DNA from: Amycolatopsis albispora
GTDB lineage: Bacteria > Actinomycetota > Actinomycetes > Mycobacteriales > Pseudonocardiaceae
DNA: 64,000 nt
Reading direction: 5' to 3'
Assembly (NCBI RefSeq): GCF_003312875.1
Contig: NZ_CP015163.1
Span: forward strand, 2,604,001-2,668,000
Shown here: in pieces, positions 44,201-51,155 of the stretch
How the letters are laid out: every line of letters starts with the position of its first letter
Position numbering within the stretch: the stretch's first letter is position 1
Made by a program: the position numbers and the translations under genes
Notes under the pieces: model-generated
Seen by the model: the letters and a program-made list of their open reading frames with translations, nothing else
What the model was told of the DNA's origin: nothing
The model's database searches: none

Positions 44201-45224
44201 CCTCCAGCCCGCCCTCGGCCATCAGCGTGTCCGAGCCCGCGGTCGCTCCGCCGTCCAGCACCACCACCACGTGCGGCAGGGCGGTCCTGCTGTCCACCGC
44301 GGGGTCGAACCGGGGCCGCTCGCCGAGCAGGTCGTCGATCATCGCCTCGATGGACACGATCGAGCCCGCCACGAGCCGCAGTGGCCCCACGGCGTCGGTC
44401 CGCTCGGGGTGCAGTGCGTGCGGCAGCCATTTGAGCCACTCCCAGTCCGCCGGCGCGACCGGTGAGACGCAGGCCGCGATCCGCAGGTCGTCGGGTGACT
44501 GCAGGGAAGCGAGCTGGGTGAGCACCGCGCGCACCAGCGCCGCCGACCGGGACCGGTCGCCGCGGAGGTAGATCCGGCTGAACCCGTTGACGGCCATGGC
44601 CAGCGGCAGCCCGGGAATCGCGGTGTAGGTGGTGAGGAACCGCCGCAACGCGAGCGCGGACAACGGTTCCAGCTGTTCCAGCGGCTTGGCCTCCGGCGGG
44701 ACCAGGGTCATCGCGGGCCGCTGCTCGCCGGTGCCGATGCGGGCGACGCCGAAGTCGGCGTCCAGCGGGCGGCGCTCCCACAGCCGGTAGCTCGAGACGA
44801 GGGAAAGCAGCGCGGCCGGTTCCGGGTGCAGGTAGACCATGGCGTCGCGTTGCCGGTGGATGGACCGGGTCAGCCGCAGCCGCTGCTGGCCGAGGTGGCG
44901 GAGATAACCACGCCGTTCCTGGCCCATTTCCCGTTTGCCCGGCCCACCGGAGTTGAGCAGCGCGACGCCGAGCATGCCCAGCATGCCCACGCCGAACAGG
45001 CCCATCACGACCAGCCGCAGCACTCCGCCGTCCGCACCGAAACCGCCGGAGAACATCAGCATCATCGCGGCCATCATGGCGATCATCGGGATCACCATGA
45101 GCACCTGCGTCCACTGCCGCCCGGCCGGCTGCGGAATCTCCGGCGGCGCGTCGAGAATGAGCTCGCCGGCGGGTTGCTCCGGGGCGGGCCGGCGCACCGG
45201 CCTGCGCACCACGACCGTCGCCAT
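41250..45224 (-). CDS. eccC: EccC, FtsK/SpoIIIE-type ESX ATPase
   Basis: A protein of 1324 residues with the full EccC layout. Two membrane helices (about 40-90), a DUF domain, then three ATPase domains. The Walker A motifs are GATGSGKS in the first, GGPQSGKS in the second and GDTESGKT in the third. The first has a Walker B LLVICDEF; the others have LVIDGW and LLIDDY, so only the first looks catalytically complete, as is usual. The first domain powers secretion and the others bind substrate signals. It is a single fused chain, not split into EccCa and EccCb. ATG 45224 has GGAGGGG upstream. Divergent from the two WXG100-like genes. Confidence 0.95.
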   Translation of the reverse strand: MATVVVRRPVRRPAPEQPAGELILDAPPEIPQPAGRQWTQVLMVIPMIAMMAAMMLMFSGGFGADGGVLRLVVMGLFGVGMLGMLGVALLNSGGPGKREMGQERRGYLRHLGQQRLRLTRSIHRQRDAMVYLHPEPAALLSLVSSYRLWERRPLDADFGVARIGTGEQRPAMTLVPPEAKPLEQLEPLSALALRRFLTTYTAIPGLPLAMAVNGFSRIYLRGDRSRSAALVRAVLTQLASLQSPDDLRIAACVSPVAPADWEWLKWLPHALHPERTDAVGPLRLVAGSIVSIEAMIDDLLGERPRFDPAVDSRTALPHVVVVLDGGATAGSDTLMAEGGLEGVTVIDLRTAPPRALDPATIVLHVGPDGALSSQTLDGTVELGWADALDVPAAEGIARQLAPLRASAGGRGEQPLSTDLDLAELLEIGDPHTFDPAATWVQRPTRDRLRVRFGIRTDGTPVELDLKESAQDGMGPHGLLIGATGSGKSELLRTIVLALAVAHPPNSLNFALVDFKGGATFATLDKLPHTSAVITNLADELHLVDRMTDAITGELLRRQELLRAAGNFTSLREYERARATGAPLPEVPTLLVICDEFSELLSAKPDFIDMFVQIGRVGRALGVHLLLASQRLEEGRLRGLETHLSYRIGLRTFSDLESRTVLGVSDAFKLPRAPGHGFLKTDDKSMVRFRSAYVSGTHHAREAGPADAGDNGALELMEYTTRYLAPALDAEETEPAPDEEAVGESLLDIIVERMRGRGTPAHQVWLPPLDASPTLDALLPNLIAHEERGFGSTHERLAGALRAVVGILDRPLDQRRDPLVLNLSGSAGHVLVIGGPQSGKSTALRSIIASLALTHTPREVQFYCLDFGGGALGSVRGLPHVGVVAGRQNVGAVRRTIAEVRTLIARRERVFAEREIDGMPAYRRLVREGGGPDGDRWGDVFLVIDGWGTLRSEFDDLEAAVADIAARGLSYGVHVVVSAARMFDLRMNIRDLFGSKLELRIGDPVDSMVDRASAIKVPEGAPGRGVTMSKHQLLVALPRIDGVEDAAGLAGGVRELVDTVASAWPGPPAPAVRLLPAQLPYAKLSHAHDSARHRLAVGIAEDNFDAVRLDFGADPHLVLFGDTESGKTTFLRTLARAIVDSYEPRRARLIIVDHRRGLLGDVTSEHLIGYGTDRESTTRLMLQVAEEMSARLPGPAVTPDQLRDRSWWQGPELYLLIDDYDLVVSQMDNPFLPLLDFLPQGRDIGMHVVLARRTGGASRALFEPVISRLRDVGSPGLLLSGDKEEGPLLGGLKPEVLPPGRAWLVDRRHTARLVQLGWLAKDKGE

Positions 45225-45416
45225 CGCGCCCCTCCTCACACCCGGACCCCGCGATTCTCACGCCGGTTCGCGCCGTGGTGGCGCCGTTGGCAGGAACGTG
45301 CCGCGGGCCCCAGCGGGCCATCCCGCCCGAACTAGCGTCGAAACTGCCCTGTCCCTGCGGAAACCAACGGCGGGCGGGGAAGTCGGCGCGAGCCGCAAAC
45401 AGGAAAGGAGGCTCCG
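45225..45416. promoter_or_regulatory. Divergent spacer between eccC and the WXG pair
   Basis: A 192-base spacer that must carry the promoters of eccC to the left and the WXG100-like genes to the right. No coding stretch is visible. AAAGGAGG precedes the right-hand start. I cannot point to convincing -35/-10 boxes. Confidence 0.45.
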
Positions 45417-46013
45417 ATGACCGGTAGCGGTTTGATGGACGCCAATACGGACACACTCGCGAGAGTGGTCCAGCTGGCCGCGGTGGTCGTGCAGGAGATC
45501 GAAGGGCACCGCGGCAAGCTCGAGGGTGAAGTGAACAGCGTCATCCCCGCGCAGTGGAGCATGGACCAGTCCCAGGCGCTGCTCGTGGCGCACAAGAAAT
45601 GGGACATGGCCATTCGGAACCTGTGCCAGAAACTGGAAAAGCTGGGTGGCGACACCCAGTTCGCGATGAACGACTACATCGGCGCCGACGAACAGGGTGT
45701 CCAGTGCTTCAACGGCGCCCACGGTGGCGGCGGCGGAGCGGGCTTCGGTGGCGGCTTCGGCGGCGGGTTCGGCGGCGGCTTCGGCGGCGGCTTCGGCGGT
45801 GGGTTCGGTGGCGCACTCGGGGGTGACCTCGGTGGCGATCTCGGTGACATCGGTGACATCGGTGGCGGTGATTCCGGCGGAGATGACTCCGGCGGCGGCG
45901 ATTCCGGCGGCGGTGACGGCGGAGACGGCGATTCCGGTGGCGACGGTGGCGGGGGCGGCTCCAGCTCCTCCGGTTCCACCTACGCGTTCGCCGGAGTGCT
46001 CCGCGCCATCTGA
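45417..46013 (+). CDS. WXG100-like protein with Gly/Asp-rich extension
   Basis: A protein of 198 residues. The first 95 form a WXG100-like hairpin with the turn at PAQWSMDQS (about 45-53), where W is kept but G is replaced. The rest is unusual: about 90 residues of GFGGGFGGG repeats and then D/S/G-rich repeats (GDSGGDDSGGGDSGG). WXG100 proteins are normally about 100 residues. The pair with the next gene resembles EsxA/EsxB. AAAGGAGG lies ahead of ATG 45417. The tail is probably flexible and could bind a cation or be exposed outside. Confidence 0.8.
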   Translation: MTGSGLMDANTDTLARVVQLAAVVVQEIEGHRGKLEGEVNSVIPAQWSMDQSQALLVAHKKWDMAIRNLCQKLEKLGGDTQFAMNDYIGADEQGVQCFNGAHGGGGGAGFGGGFGGGFGGGFGGGFGGGFGGALGGDLGGDLGDIGDIGGGDSGGDDSGGGDSGGGDGGDGDSGGDGGGGGSSSSGSTYAFAGVLRAI

Positions 46014-46043
46014 GGAACACACATCATGGAAAGGAGATGACCC

Positions 46044-46334
46044 GTGCGTAAACTCGCGATGTTCGGTGCGCTGGACGGACTTTCGGCGAGCATGAACGGC
46101 TGTGTCAACGGCGTTCAGCAATCGATCGATTCCTGGGGCAATGCCTCGGGCATGACCCAGGCCGACTGGACCGACCAGGCCGGTGGGCAGTTCGCCGAGA
46201 TCAGCAGAGCCTGCCAGCAGGTGATGATCGCGGGACAGGAACTGCTGCAGGCGATGAATCAGGGCGTCCAGTCCTGCAACTCGGAGAACATGGCCGCGGT
46301 GCAGCGGTCCTGCGGGAGGTTGGGCTCCGCCTGA
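46044..46334 (+). CDS. WXG100-family secreted protein (EsxA-like)
   Basis: A protein of 96 residues, the usual length of WXG100 proteins, with two helices and the turn ADWTDQAGGQF (about residues 41-51). It has three Cys residues, rare in the family. GTG 46044 has AAAGGAG upstream. It follows its longer partner by 30 bases, so the two probably form the heterodimer that EccC recognises and exports. A strong terminator follows. Confidence 0.85.
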   Translation: MRKLAMFGALDGLSASMNGCVNGVQQSIDSWGNASGMTQADWTDQAGGQFAEISRACQQVMIAGQELLQAMNQGVQSCNSENMAAVQRSCGRLGSA

Positions 46335-46350
46335 CCGGCCCGGCCCGAGG

Positions 46351-46382
46351 TGTCCCGGTGCGCTCGCGCACCGGGACATTTT
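46351..46382 (+). terminator. Rho-independent terminator after the WXG pair
   Basis: TGTCCCGGTGCG (46351-46362) and CGCACCGGGACA (46367-46378) form a perfect 12-base stem with loop CTCG, followed by TTTT. It separates the abundant WXG pair from the YbaB-mycosin genes. Confidence 0.9.
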
Positions 46383-46527
46383 GCGATCGGCCCGGTTCCG
46401 GGCCGTTCCCCGCGGCCGGAAGCTGCCAAGTCCCCCCGTCCTGCCGCGTGGCGGATCGAAGGTGGGACAGGTGAGTCCGCCCGGCCACACCGGCAACGGG
46501 GACAACCGGAAGCACCGAGGAGGATCC

Positions 46528-46908
46528 ATGGCACAGCCGATGTTCGACGCGGCCGCGCGGAAGGCAGGCTACGAACGACTGCGCGACGACCTGCTCGAGA
46601 TCAGGGACAAGATCGCCGAAATCGAGGCGACCGCCGACTCGCCCGACGGCCTGGTCAGCGCCACGGTGGCCGGGCGCGGCGAGCTGAGCGAGATGCACCT
46701 CGACCCCAGGATCTACCGGAGCCCCGACTCGAAGGCCCTCGCCCAGTCCATTGTGGACACCATCAGGGACGCGGTCGCCCAGTCGCAGGAGCAGTTGTTC
46801 GAGATCACCCGCCAGTACCTGCCGCCGGCCGCGAAGCTCGAGGACACCGACGTGCACACCGGCCCGTTCCTGCACCAGCTCGACCGGAAGATCAACGGGG
46901 AGTTCTGA
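46528..46908 (+). CDS. YbaB/EbfC-family protein
   Basis: A protein of 126 residues with a YbaB/EbfC fold (long first helix AGYERLRDDLLEIRDKIAEIEATA, strands GLVSATVAGRGELSEMHLDP, long C-terminal helix). Members inside ESX loci are common and of unproven role. ATG 46528 has GAGGAGG upstream. Its stop TGA shares a base with the next ATG at 46908, which begins a nine-codon frame ending at the mycosin start. Confidence 0.82.
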   Translation: MAQPMFDAAARKAGYERLRDDLLEIRDKIAEIEATADSPDGLVSATVAGRGELSEMHLDPRIYRSPDSKALAQSIVDTIRDAVAQSQEQLFEITRQYLPPAAKLEDTDVHTGPFLHQLDRKINGEF

Positions 46909-46937
46909 TGGCCGACTGCGACCTGGACCCGGGATGA
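46908..46937 (+). CDS. Nine-codon coupling frame (MADCDLDPG)
   Basis: ATG 46908 overlaps the YbaB stop as TGATG, reads MADCDLDPG, and its TGA overlaps the mycosin ATG at 46934 as ATGA. Both junctions are classic termination-reinitiation arrangements. The mycosin gene has no good ribosome site of its own. It may only relay ribosomes. Too short for other support. Confidence 0.35.
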   Translation: MADCDLDPG

Positions 46938-48214
46938 CCGGCGGCAGGCTGGCGGCGGTGGCCGTGGTCGCGGCCGCCCTGGTCGTCCACCCCGGCGTGG
47001 CGGCGGCCGCGCCACCGCCGGGCGCCTGCGCCGATCCCGCCCCGGCGAGCCCGACGGTCACCGAGGTGCCCTGGGCACAGCGGACGCTCGACACGAAGAC
47101 CGTGCACGAACACGGCACCGGTGCCGGGGTGCTGGTCGCCGTGGTCGACTCCGGTGTGGACGCCGACCACCCGCAGCTGCCACCCGGAAAGGTCCAGCCC
47201 GGCCAGGACTTCTTCCTCGTCGGCGACCTCCCCGGCAGCTTCGACTGCGTCTCCCACGGCACCGGCGTCGCCAGCATCATCGCGGCCGCCGCCATGCCCG
47301 GCGTCGGATTCACCGGGCTGGCCCCGGACGCCACGATCCTGCCGGTCCGGATCAGCGAGAGCGACATGACCGACGGCGCCACCCAGGCCATCGATCCCGA
47401 GGTGCTCGCCAGGGGCATCTGGTACGCGGCCGACCACGGTGCCCGCGTGCTCAACCTGTCCGTCGCGGGCGGACTCGACAACCACTACGTGCGCGACGCG
47501 GTCCGGTACGCGGTGGAGAAGGACGTGGTTGTGGTGGCCGCCGCGGGCAACGCCCAGCAGGGCACCGCGCCCGGCCCGGCGAGCTACCCCGCGGGGTACG
47601 ACGGGGTGCTCGGGGTCGGGGCCGTGGACATGACCGGAACCCGCCTGCCGAGCTCGCAGATCGGGCCGCAGGTGGATCTGGTGGCCCCGGGCGCCGGCGT
47701 GCTCAGCGCCGCGCGGGCGGGCGGGCACCAGTACCGCGACGGCACCAGCTTCGCCGCGCCGTTCGTGTCGGCGACCGCGGCACTGGTGCGCGCGGCCTGG
47801 CCGGAGCTGTCCGCCCCCGAGGTCGTGCAGCGGATCCTCGCCACGGCGAGCCCGGCGCCGGGCGGCCGGGACAGCGCCGCCTACGGGGCCGGGCTGGTCG
47901 ATCCCTACCGGGCGCTGACCGACGGCCTGGTGAGCACCGGACCGGCCGCCGTGCCCGCGGTGCGGCGGCCCGTGCCCGATCCCGCCCAGCTGCGCCTCGC
48001 CGAGTGGTGGGACGACAGCACCTCGACGGCGTGGACCATCGCGATCCTCACCGGCGCGGTGGTGGCTCTGGGCGCGGCCACCGCGCTGGTACTGGTCCGG
48101 GTGCGGCGCGGCGGCTGGCAGCCGCGCCGCACCGTCCTGCCCGCGGCCGAGCCCCCGCGCGACGACCTGCCGGACGAGATGTTCGTGGTGCCGCCACCGC
48201 CGGTGGAGCGCTGA
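46934..48214 (+). CDS. mycP: Mycosin, ESX subtilisin-like protease
   Basis: A protein of 426 residues. A signal peptide (about 1-26) and a short propeptide-like part precede a subtilase domain with the triad Asp in VAVVDSGVDADHP, His in DCVSHGTGVAS and Ser in GTSFAAPFVSATAAL. One C-terminal membrane helix (about 364-386, AWTIAILTGAVVALGAATALVLV) leads to a short basic cytoplasmic tail. This is the mycosin layout: the protease sits outside, attached to the ESX complex, and stabilises it or cleaves substrates. A Cys pair (GACADP and DCVSHG) could form the usual disulfide. Confidence 0.93.
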   Translation: MTGGRLAAVAVVAAALVVHPGVAAAAPPPGACADPAPASPTVTEVPWAQRTLDTKTVHEHGTGAGVLVAVVDSGVDADHPQLPPGKVQPGQDFFLVGDLPGSFDCVSHGTGVASIIAAAAMPGVGFTGLAPDATILPVRISESDMTDGATQAIDPEVLARGIWYAADHGARVLNLSVAGGLDNHYVRDAVRYAVEKDVVVVAAAGNAQQGTAPGPASYPAGYDGVLGVGAVDMTGTRLPSSQIGPQVDLVAPGAGVLSAARAGGHQYRDGTSFAAPFVSATAALVRAAWPELSAPEVVQRILATASPAPGGRDSAAYGAGLVDPYRALTDGLVSTGPAAVPAVRRPVPDPAQLRLAEWWDDSTSTAWTIAILTGAVVALGAATALVLVRVRRGGWQPRRTVLPAAEPPRDDLPDEMFVVPPPPVER

Positions 48215-48223
48215 CCCGCCCGG

Positions 48224-49627
48224 TCAGGGTCCCAGCACGGTGGCCGGATCGAGGCCGCTGCCCAGCGGCACCCGGTCGACGATGCCGGCGGGCAGCCGGA
48301 CGGGTTCGGCGTTGCCGTACCCGAGGATGTTCAGCACCTCGCGGTTCGCCAGCGGATACGCCCGGCCCTGGTCGGTGACCAGGACGAGGGTGCCGGCGTG
48401 CGCCCCCGCGCTCGGCATCACCTCGACCAGCGCCGCCCGGCCCGGCTCGACGTGCACGCGGTCGGCCAGCGGCATCCCGTGGGCACCCCGGCGCGCCGTG
48501 GCGCCGGTCGCGAGCTCGGGCACCAGTGCGTCGACGTGCAGCTCCGGAGCCGTCGCTCCGGGCTGGTAGGTGGCGCACAGCGTGCCCCCGCCGGCGAACC
48601 GGGGACGCACTGCCGGCGGGGCACCGGGTTCGGCGGGAGCAGGCGGTGCTTGGGGAGCGGCGGCGGCCGCGGCCGGGCCGAGCAGCACGTCCGACGGCTG
48701 GCCGCCGTCGTAGGCCCGCGCGGTTTCCGGATCGGCGCGCTGGATGTCGTACTGCAGCGGGGAAATCGGCCGGAGCCGGTCCGCCTCGGCCAGGTAGTGC
48801 TCCCGCCCACCGGAGGTTTGCACCGCGAGCAGCTGACCCACTCGCAGCCCGGCCATACCCGGCACGGCCGTGGACGGTGAACCAGTGCCTGCCGGGCGGA
48901 GCGGCCCGATCGGCGCGCCCGCGGGCAGGATGTCCACCAGCGGCATCCCGGTGCGTGTCCTCGGCTCGCCAGTCAGCGCGAGCCCCGCCGACACGATGCT
49001 GGGCTGCTCGATGCGGTGCCGGTGGCCGTTGGCGATCAGGTAGGTCTCCCCGCTGGCGGGCACCTCGGCGAGCACGGCCGCGCCGGCCAGCGGCGTGCCG
49101 CCGGGCGCACCGGCACCCACCAGCAGCAGTGATTCGTCCACAGTGGACCCGTTGGCGGCGGGCACCGGCCGCGAGCAGAGACTCCAGCCGCCGGTGAGCA
49201 GCTGGCCGGGGGCAGGCAGCGCGTCCGGCGCGTCGATGAGCCCGATCCACGGCCCGCGCGGCACACCCGCCAGCGAGTCACTGGACACCGACACCGTCTC
49301 GGCGTGCTCGCCGAGCGCGAGCAGCGCCGAGGCGTAGTTCGTCACCGGGTGCAGCACACCGCCGAGGTGGACGTACCGCGCCCCGGACTCCTGCGCCACG
49401 ATCACCGCGGGCTTGTCCCGCCACGACGTGTTCCCGCCCGGGTTGACCAGCCCGTACACCCAGAACCCCACCAATATCAGCACGCCGACGACGATGCTGC
49501 CCACCGCCGCGCCGCCGGGACGGCGGAACGGCGGTTGCTCCGGGTCCGGCTCGCGCGTCACCAGTGCCGAGATCACCCGCTGCGCCAGGAACTGGTGTGC
49601 CTGCAGCAGGTCGCGTTTGGACGCCAT
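48224..49627 (-). CDS. eccB: EccB, ESX membrane-complex protein
   Basis: A protein of 467 residues that opens with MASKRDLLQAHQFLAQRVISALVTREPDPEQPPFRR, characteristic of EccB. One membrane helix (about 43-62) follows, then a large outside domain with repeat units and a central TLCATYQPG Cys. Its C-terminal part ends GNAEPVRLPAGIVDRVPLGSGLDP, also typical. EccB spans from the inner membrane to the cell-wall side of the channel and has been reported to have ATPase activity in mycobacteria. It converges with mycP and is followed by eccD on the same strand four bases upstream. Confidence 0.93.
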   Translation of the reverse strand: MASKRDLLQAHQFLAQRVISALVTREPDPEQPPFRRPGGAAVGSIVVGVLILVGFWVYGLVNPGGNTSWRDKPAVIVAQESGARYVHLGGVLHPVTNYASALLALGEHAETVSVSSDSLAGVPRGPWIGLIDAPDALPAPGQLLTGGWSLCSRPVPAANGSTVDESLLLVGAGAPGGTPLAGAAVLAEVPASGETYLIANGHRHRIEQPSIVSAGLALTGEPRTRTGMPLVDILPAGAPIGPLRPAGTGSPSTAVPGMAGLRVGQLLAVQTSGGREHYLAEADRLRPISPLQYDIQRADPETARAYDGGQPSDVLLGPAAAAAAPQAPPAPAEPGAPPAVRPRFAGGGTLCATYQPGATAPELHVDALVPELATGATARRGAHGMPLADRVHVEPGRAALVEVMPSAGAHAGTLVLVTDQGRAYPLANREVLNILGYGNAEPVRLPAGIVDRVPLGSGLDPATVLGP

Positions 49628-49630
49628 CCC

Positions 49631-51010
49631 TCAGCCCCCCAGTCCGCGCACGAGCCCGTACAGGCCCAGTACCGCGCACAGCACCGGCACGCACGCCAGC
49701 ACGATCGCGATTTCCAGCAACTCGGCGAACCTGCCGAAGAACGGGCTCGGCAGCCGCTTGCTGTGGCCGAGGCCCAGCAGGATCGCCAGCCCGGCCACGG
49801 CGAGCAGAACGGGCGTGGTCACGGTGAGCAGCCCGCCCGATCCGGCCATCACCGGGCCGGTGACCAGTGCCCCCGCACTCGCCACGCCGGTCAGCAGCAG
49901 CGGCGCCCGGTGCCGCAGCGCCGGGTAGAGCCGGGCACGCAGGCAGAACCCCACCGAGAGCACGCAGAGCAGCACAACCACCGATGCGCTCGCCTGCCGG
50001 GCCACCACGAACTGGGCCAGCACGGCGACCGTGGCCGCACCGCCGATCGCACCGGTGAGCACGTGGTCCGCGCGCAGCACCGCCGCGTACACCGCGTGGC
50101 GCGGCGGCTGCGGGTCGTCCCGCACGAGGTCGGCCGTGCTGCGCGGCAGCACCGGCATCGGCACCCGGCCCAGCCGGGTGGACAGCGGGCCGAACAGCGG
50201 CGAAAACAACAGCACCACCACGGTGGCGACCGCGGCACCGTCCACCCCGTCCAGCGCGTCCAGGCTGGCCAGCCAGGACGCCAGCCCGCCCAGCAGGCCC
50301 GCGGTGATGCCCGCGATGAACAGTTCGGCGCGCTCGACCACGCCGGCGTATCCCAGCGCCGAGGCCACCACGAGCGCCGAGCACGCGGCGAGCACGTGCG
50401 GAGCGCCGAATCCCGCGGCCGGCGGGCCACCGCCGAGCAACAGCCCGCCGCCGGCGAAGGCGAACGGCAACCCCAGCCCGGCGACGACCGCGCCCGCACC
50501 CGCGTCACCCAGCGCGCGGGCCAGCACGGTCCCGGCGGCGAGCAGCACCGCGCAGCAGCCGAGGGCGGCCCACGCCGCCGTTGTCCACGGCGGCCCGGCC
50601 CGGACCACCGCCACCAGGGCGAGAACGGCCGCGAACGCTCCGGTGAGCAGTCCCGCGGCACGGGTGTGCACCGGTCCCCACAGCCGTCCGGTGCGCCCGG
50701 CGCCCTGCGCGATGGTGTCGGCGAGGTCGTCGTACTCCAGTTCGGGCCAGTGCAGGCGGCGGGACACCAGGTGCAGCACCTCGCCGTCGCGGATGCCGCA
50801 GACGCCGAGTGAGCTGGCGAGGTCGAGTGCGGTGCCGTCGGTCCGGCGCAGCAGCCAGCCACCGTCGGTCACCCCGTCGTCGGCGAGGCTCTCCCCCGCG
50901 CGGCGCAGGAGCCCGGGCAGGACCTCGGCCACCGAGGCACGCTCCGGCAGGGCCAGGTCGATCCGCCGGGCTGGTGCGTCGATGGTCACCCTGACGAGGT
51001 TCGTCGTCAT
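49631..51010 (-). CDS. eccD: EccD, polytopic ESX channel protein
   Basis: A protein of 459 residues. A ubiquitin-like N-terminal domain (about 1-85, LVRVTIDAPARRIDLALPERASVAEVLPGLL) precedes eleven or so membrane helices, the EccD layout. EccD forms the membrane ring in the ESX complex as a dimer. ATG 51010 is preceded by GGAGG nine bases upstream. It begins a two-gene operon with eccB. Divergent from the pseudokinase gene. Confidence 0.93.
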   Translation of the reverse strand: MTTNLVRVTIDAPARRIDLALPERASVAEVLPGLLRRAGESLADDGVTDGGWLLRRTDGTALDLASSLGVCGIRDGEVLHLVSRRLHWPELEYDDLADTIAQGAGRTGRLWGPVHTRAAGLLTGAFAAVLALVAVVRAGPPWTTAAWAALGCCAVLLAAGTVLARALGDAGAGAVVAGLGLPFAFAGGGLLLGGGPPAAGFGAPHVLAACSALVVASALGYAGVVERAELFIAGITAGLLGGLASWLASLDALDGVDGAAVATVVVLLFSPLFGPLSTRLGRVPMPVLPRSTADLVRDDPQPPRHAVYAAVLRADHVLTGAIGGAATVAVLAQFVVARQASASVVVLLCVLSVGFCLRARLYPALRHRAPLLLTGVASAGALVTGPVMAGSGGLLTVTTPVLLAVAGLAILLGLGHSKRLPSPFFGRFAELLEIAIVLACVPVLCAVLGLYGLVRGLGG

Positions 51011-51155
51011 CCGCGTCGTCCTCCGTGCCCTGTGGACTGGGCGGCAGCATCCTGCCGTCGGCGCCACCGTGGAATTTCCCGTTCCTACGATGGAGCGCGA
51101 ACGGCCGGAGGGAACGGGAACGGCAGCTACCGGACAAAGTGGGGATGGCGGCACC

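Noticed and set aside
41301..44571. Two long plus-strand open frames opposite eccC
   Set aside because: Shadows of the eccC coding strand; no motif or ribosome site.
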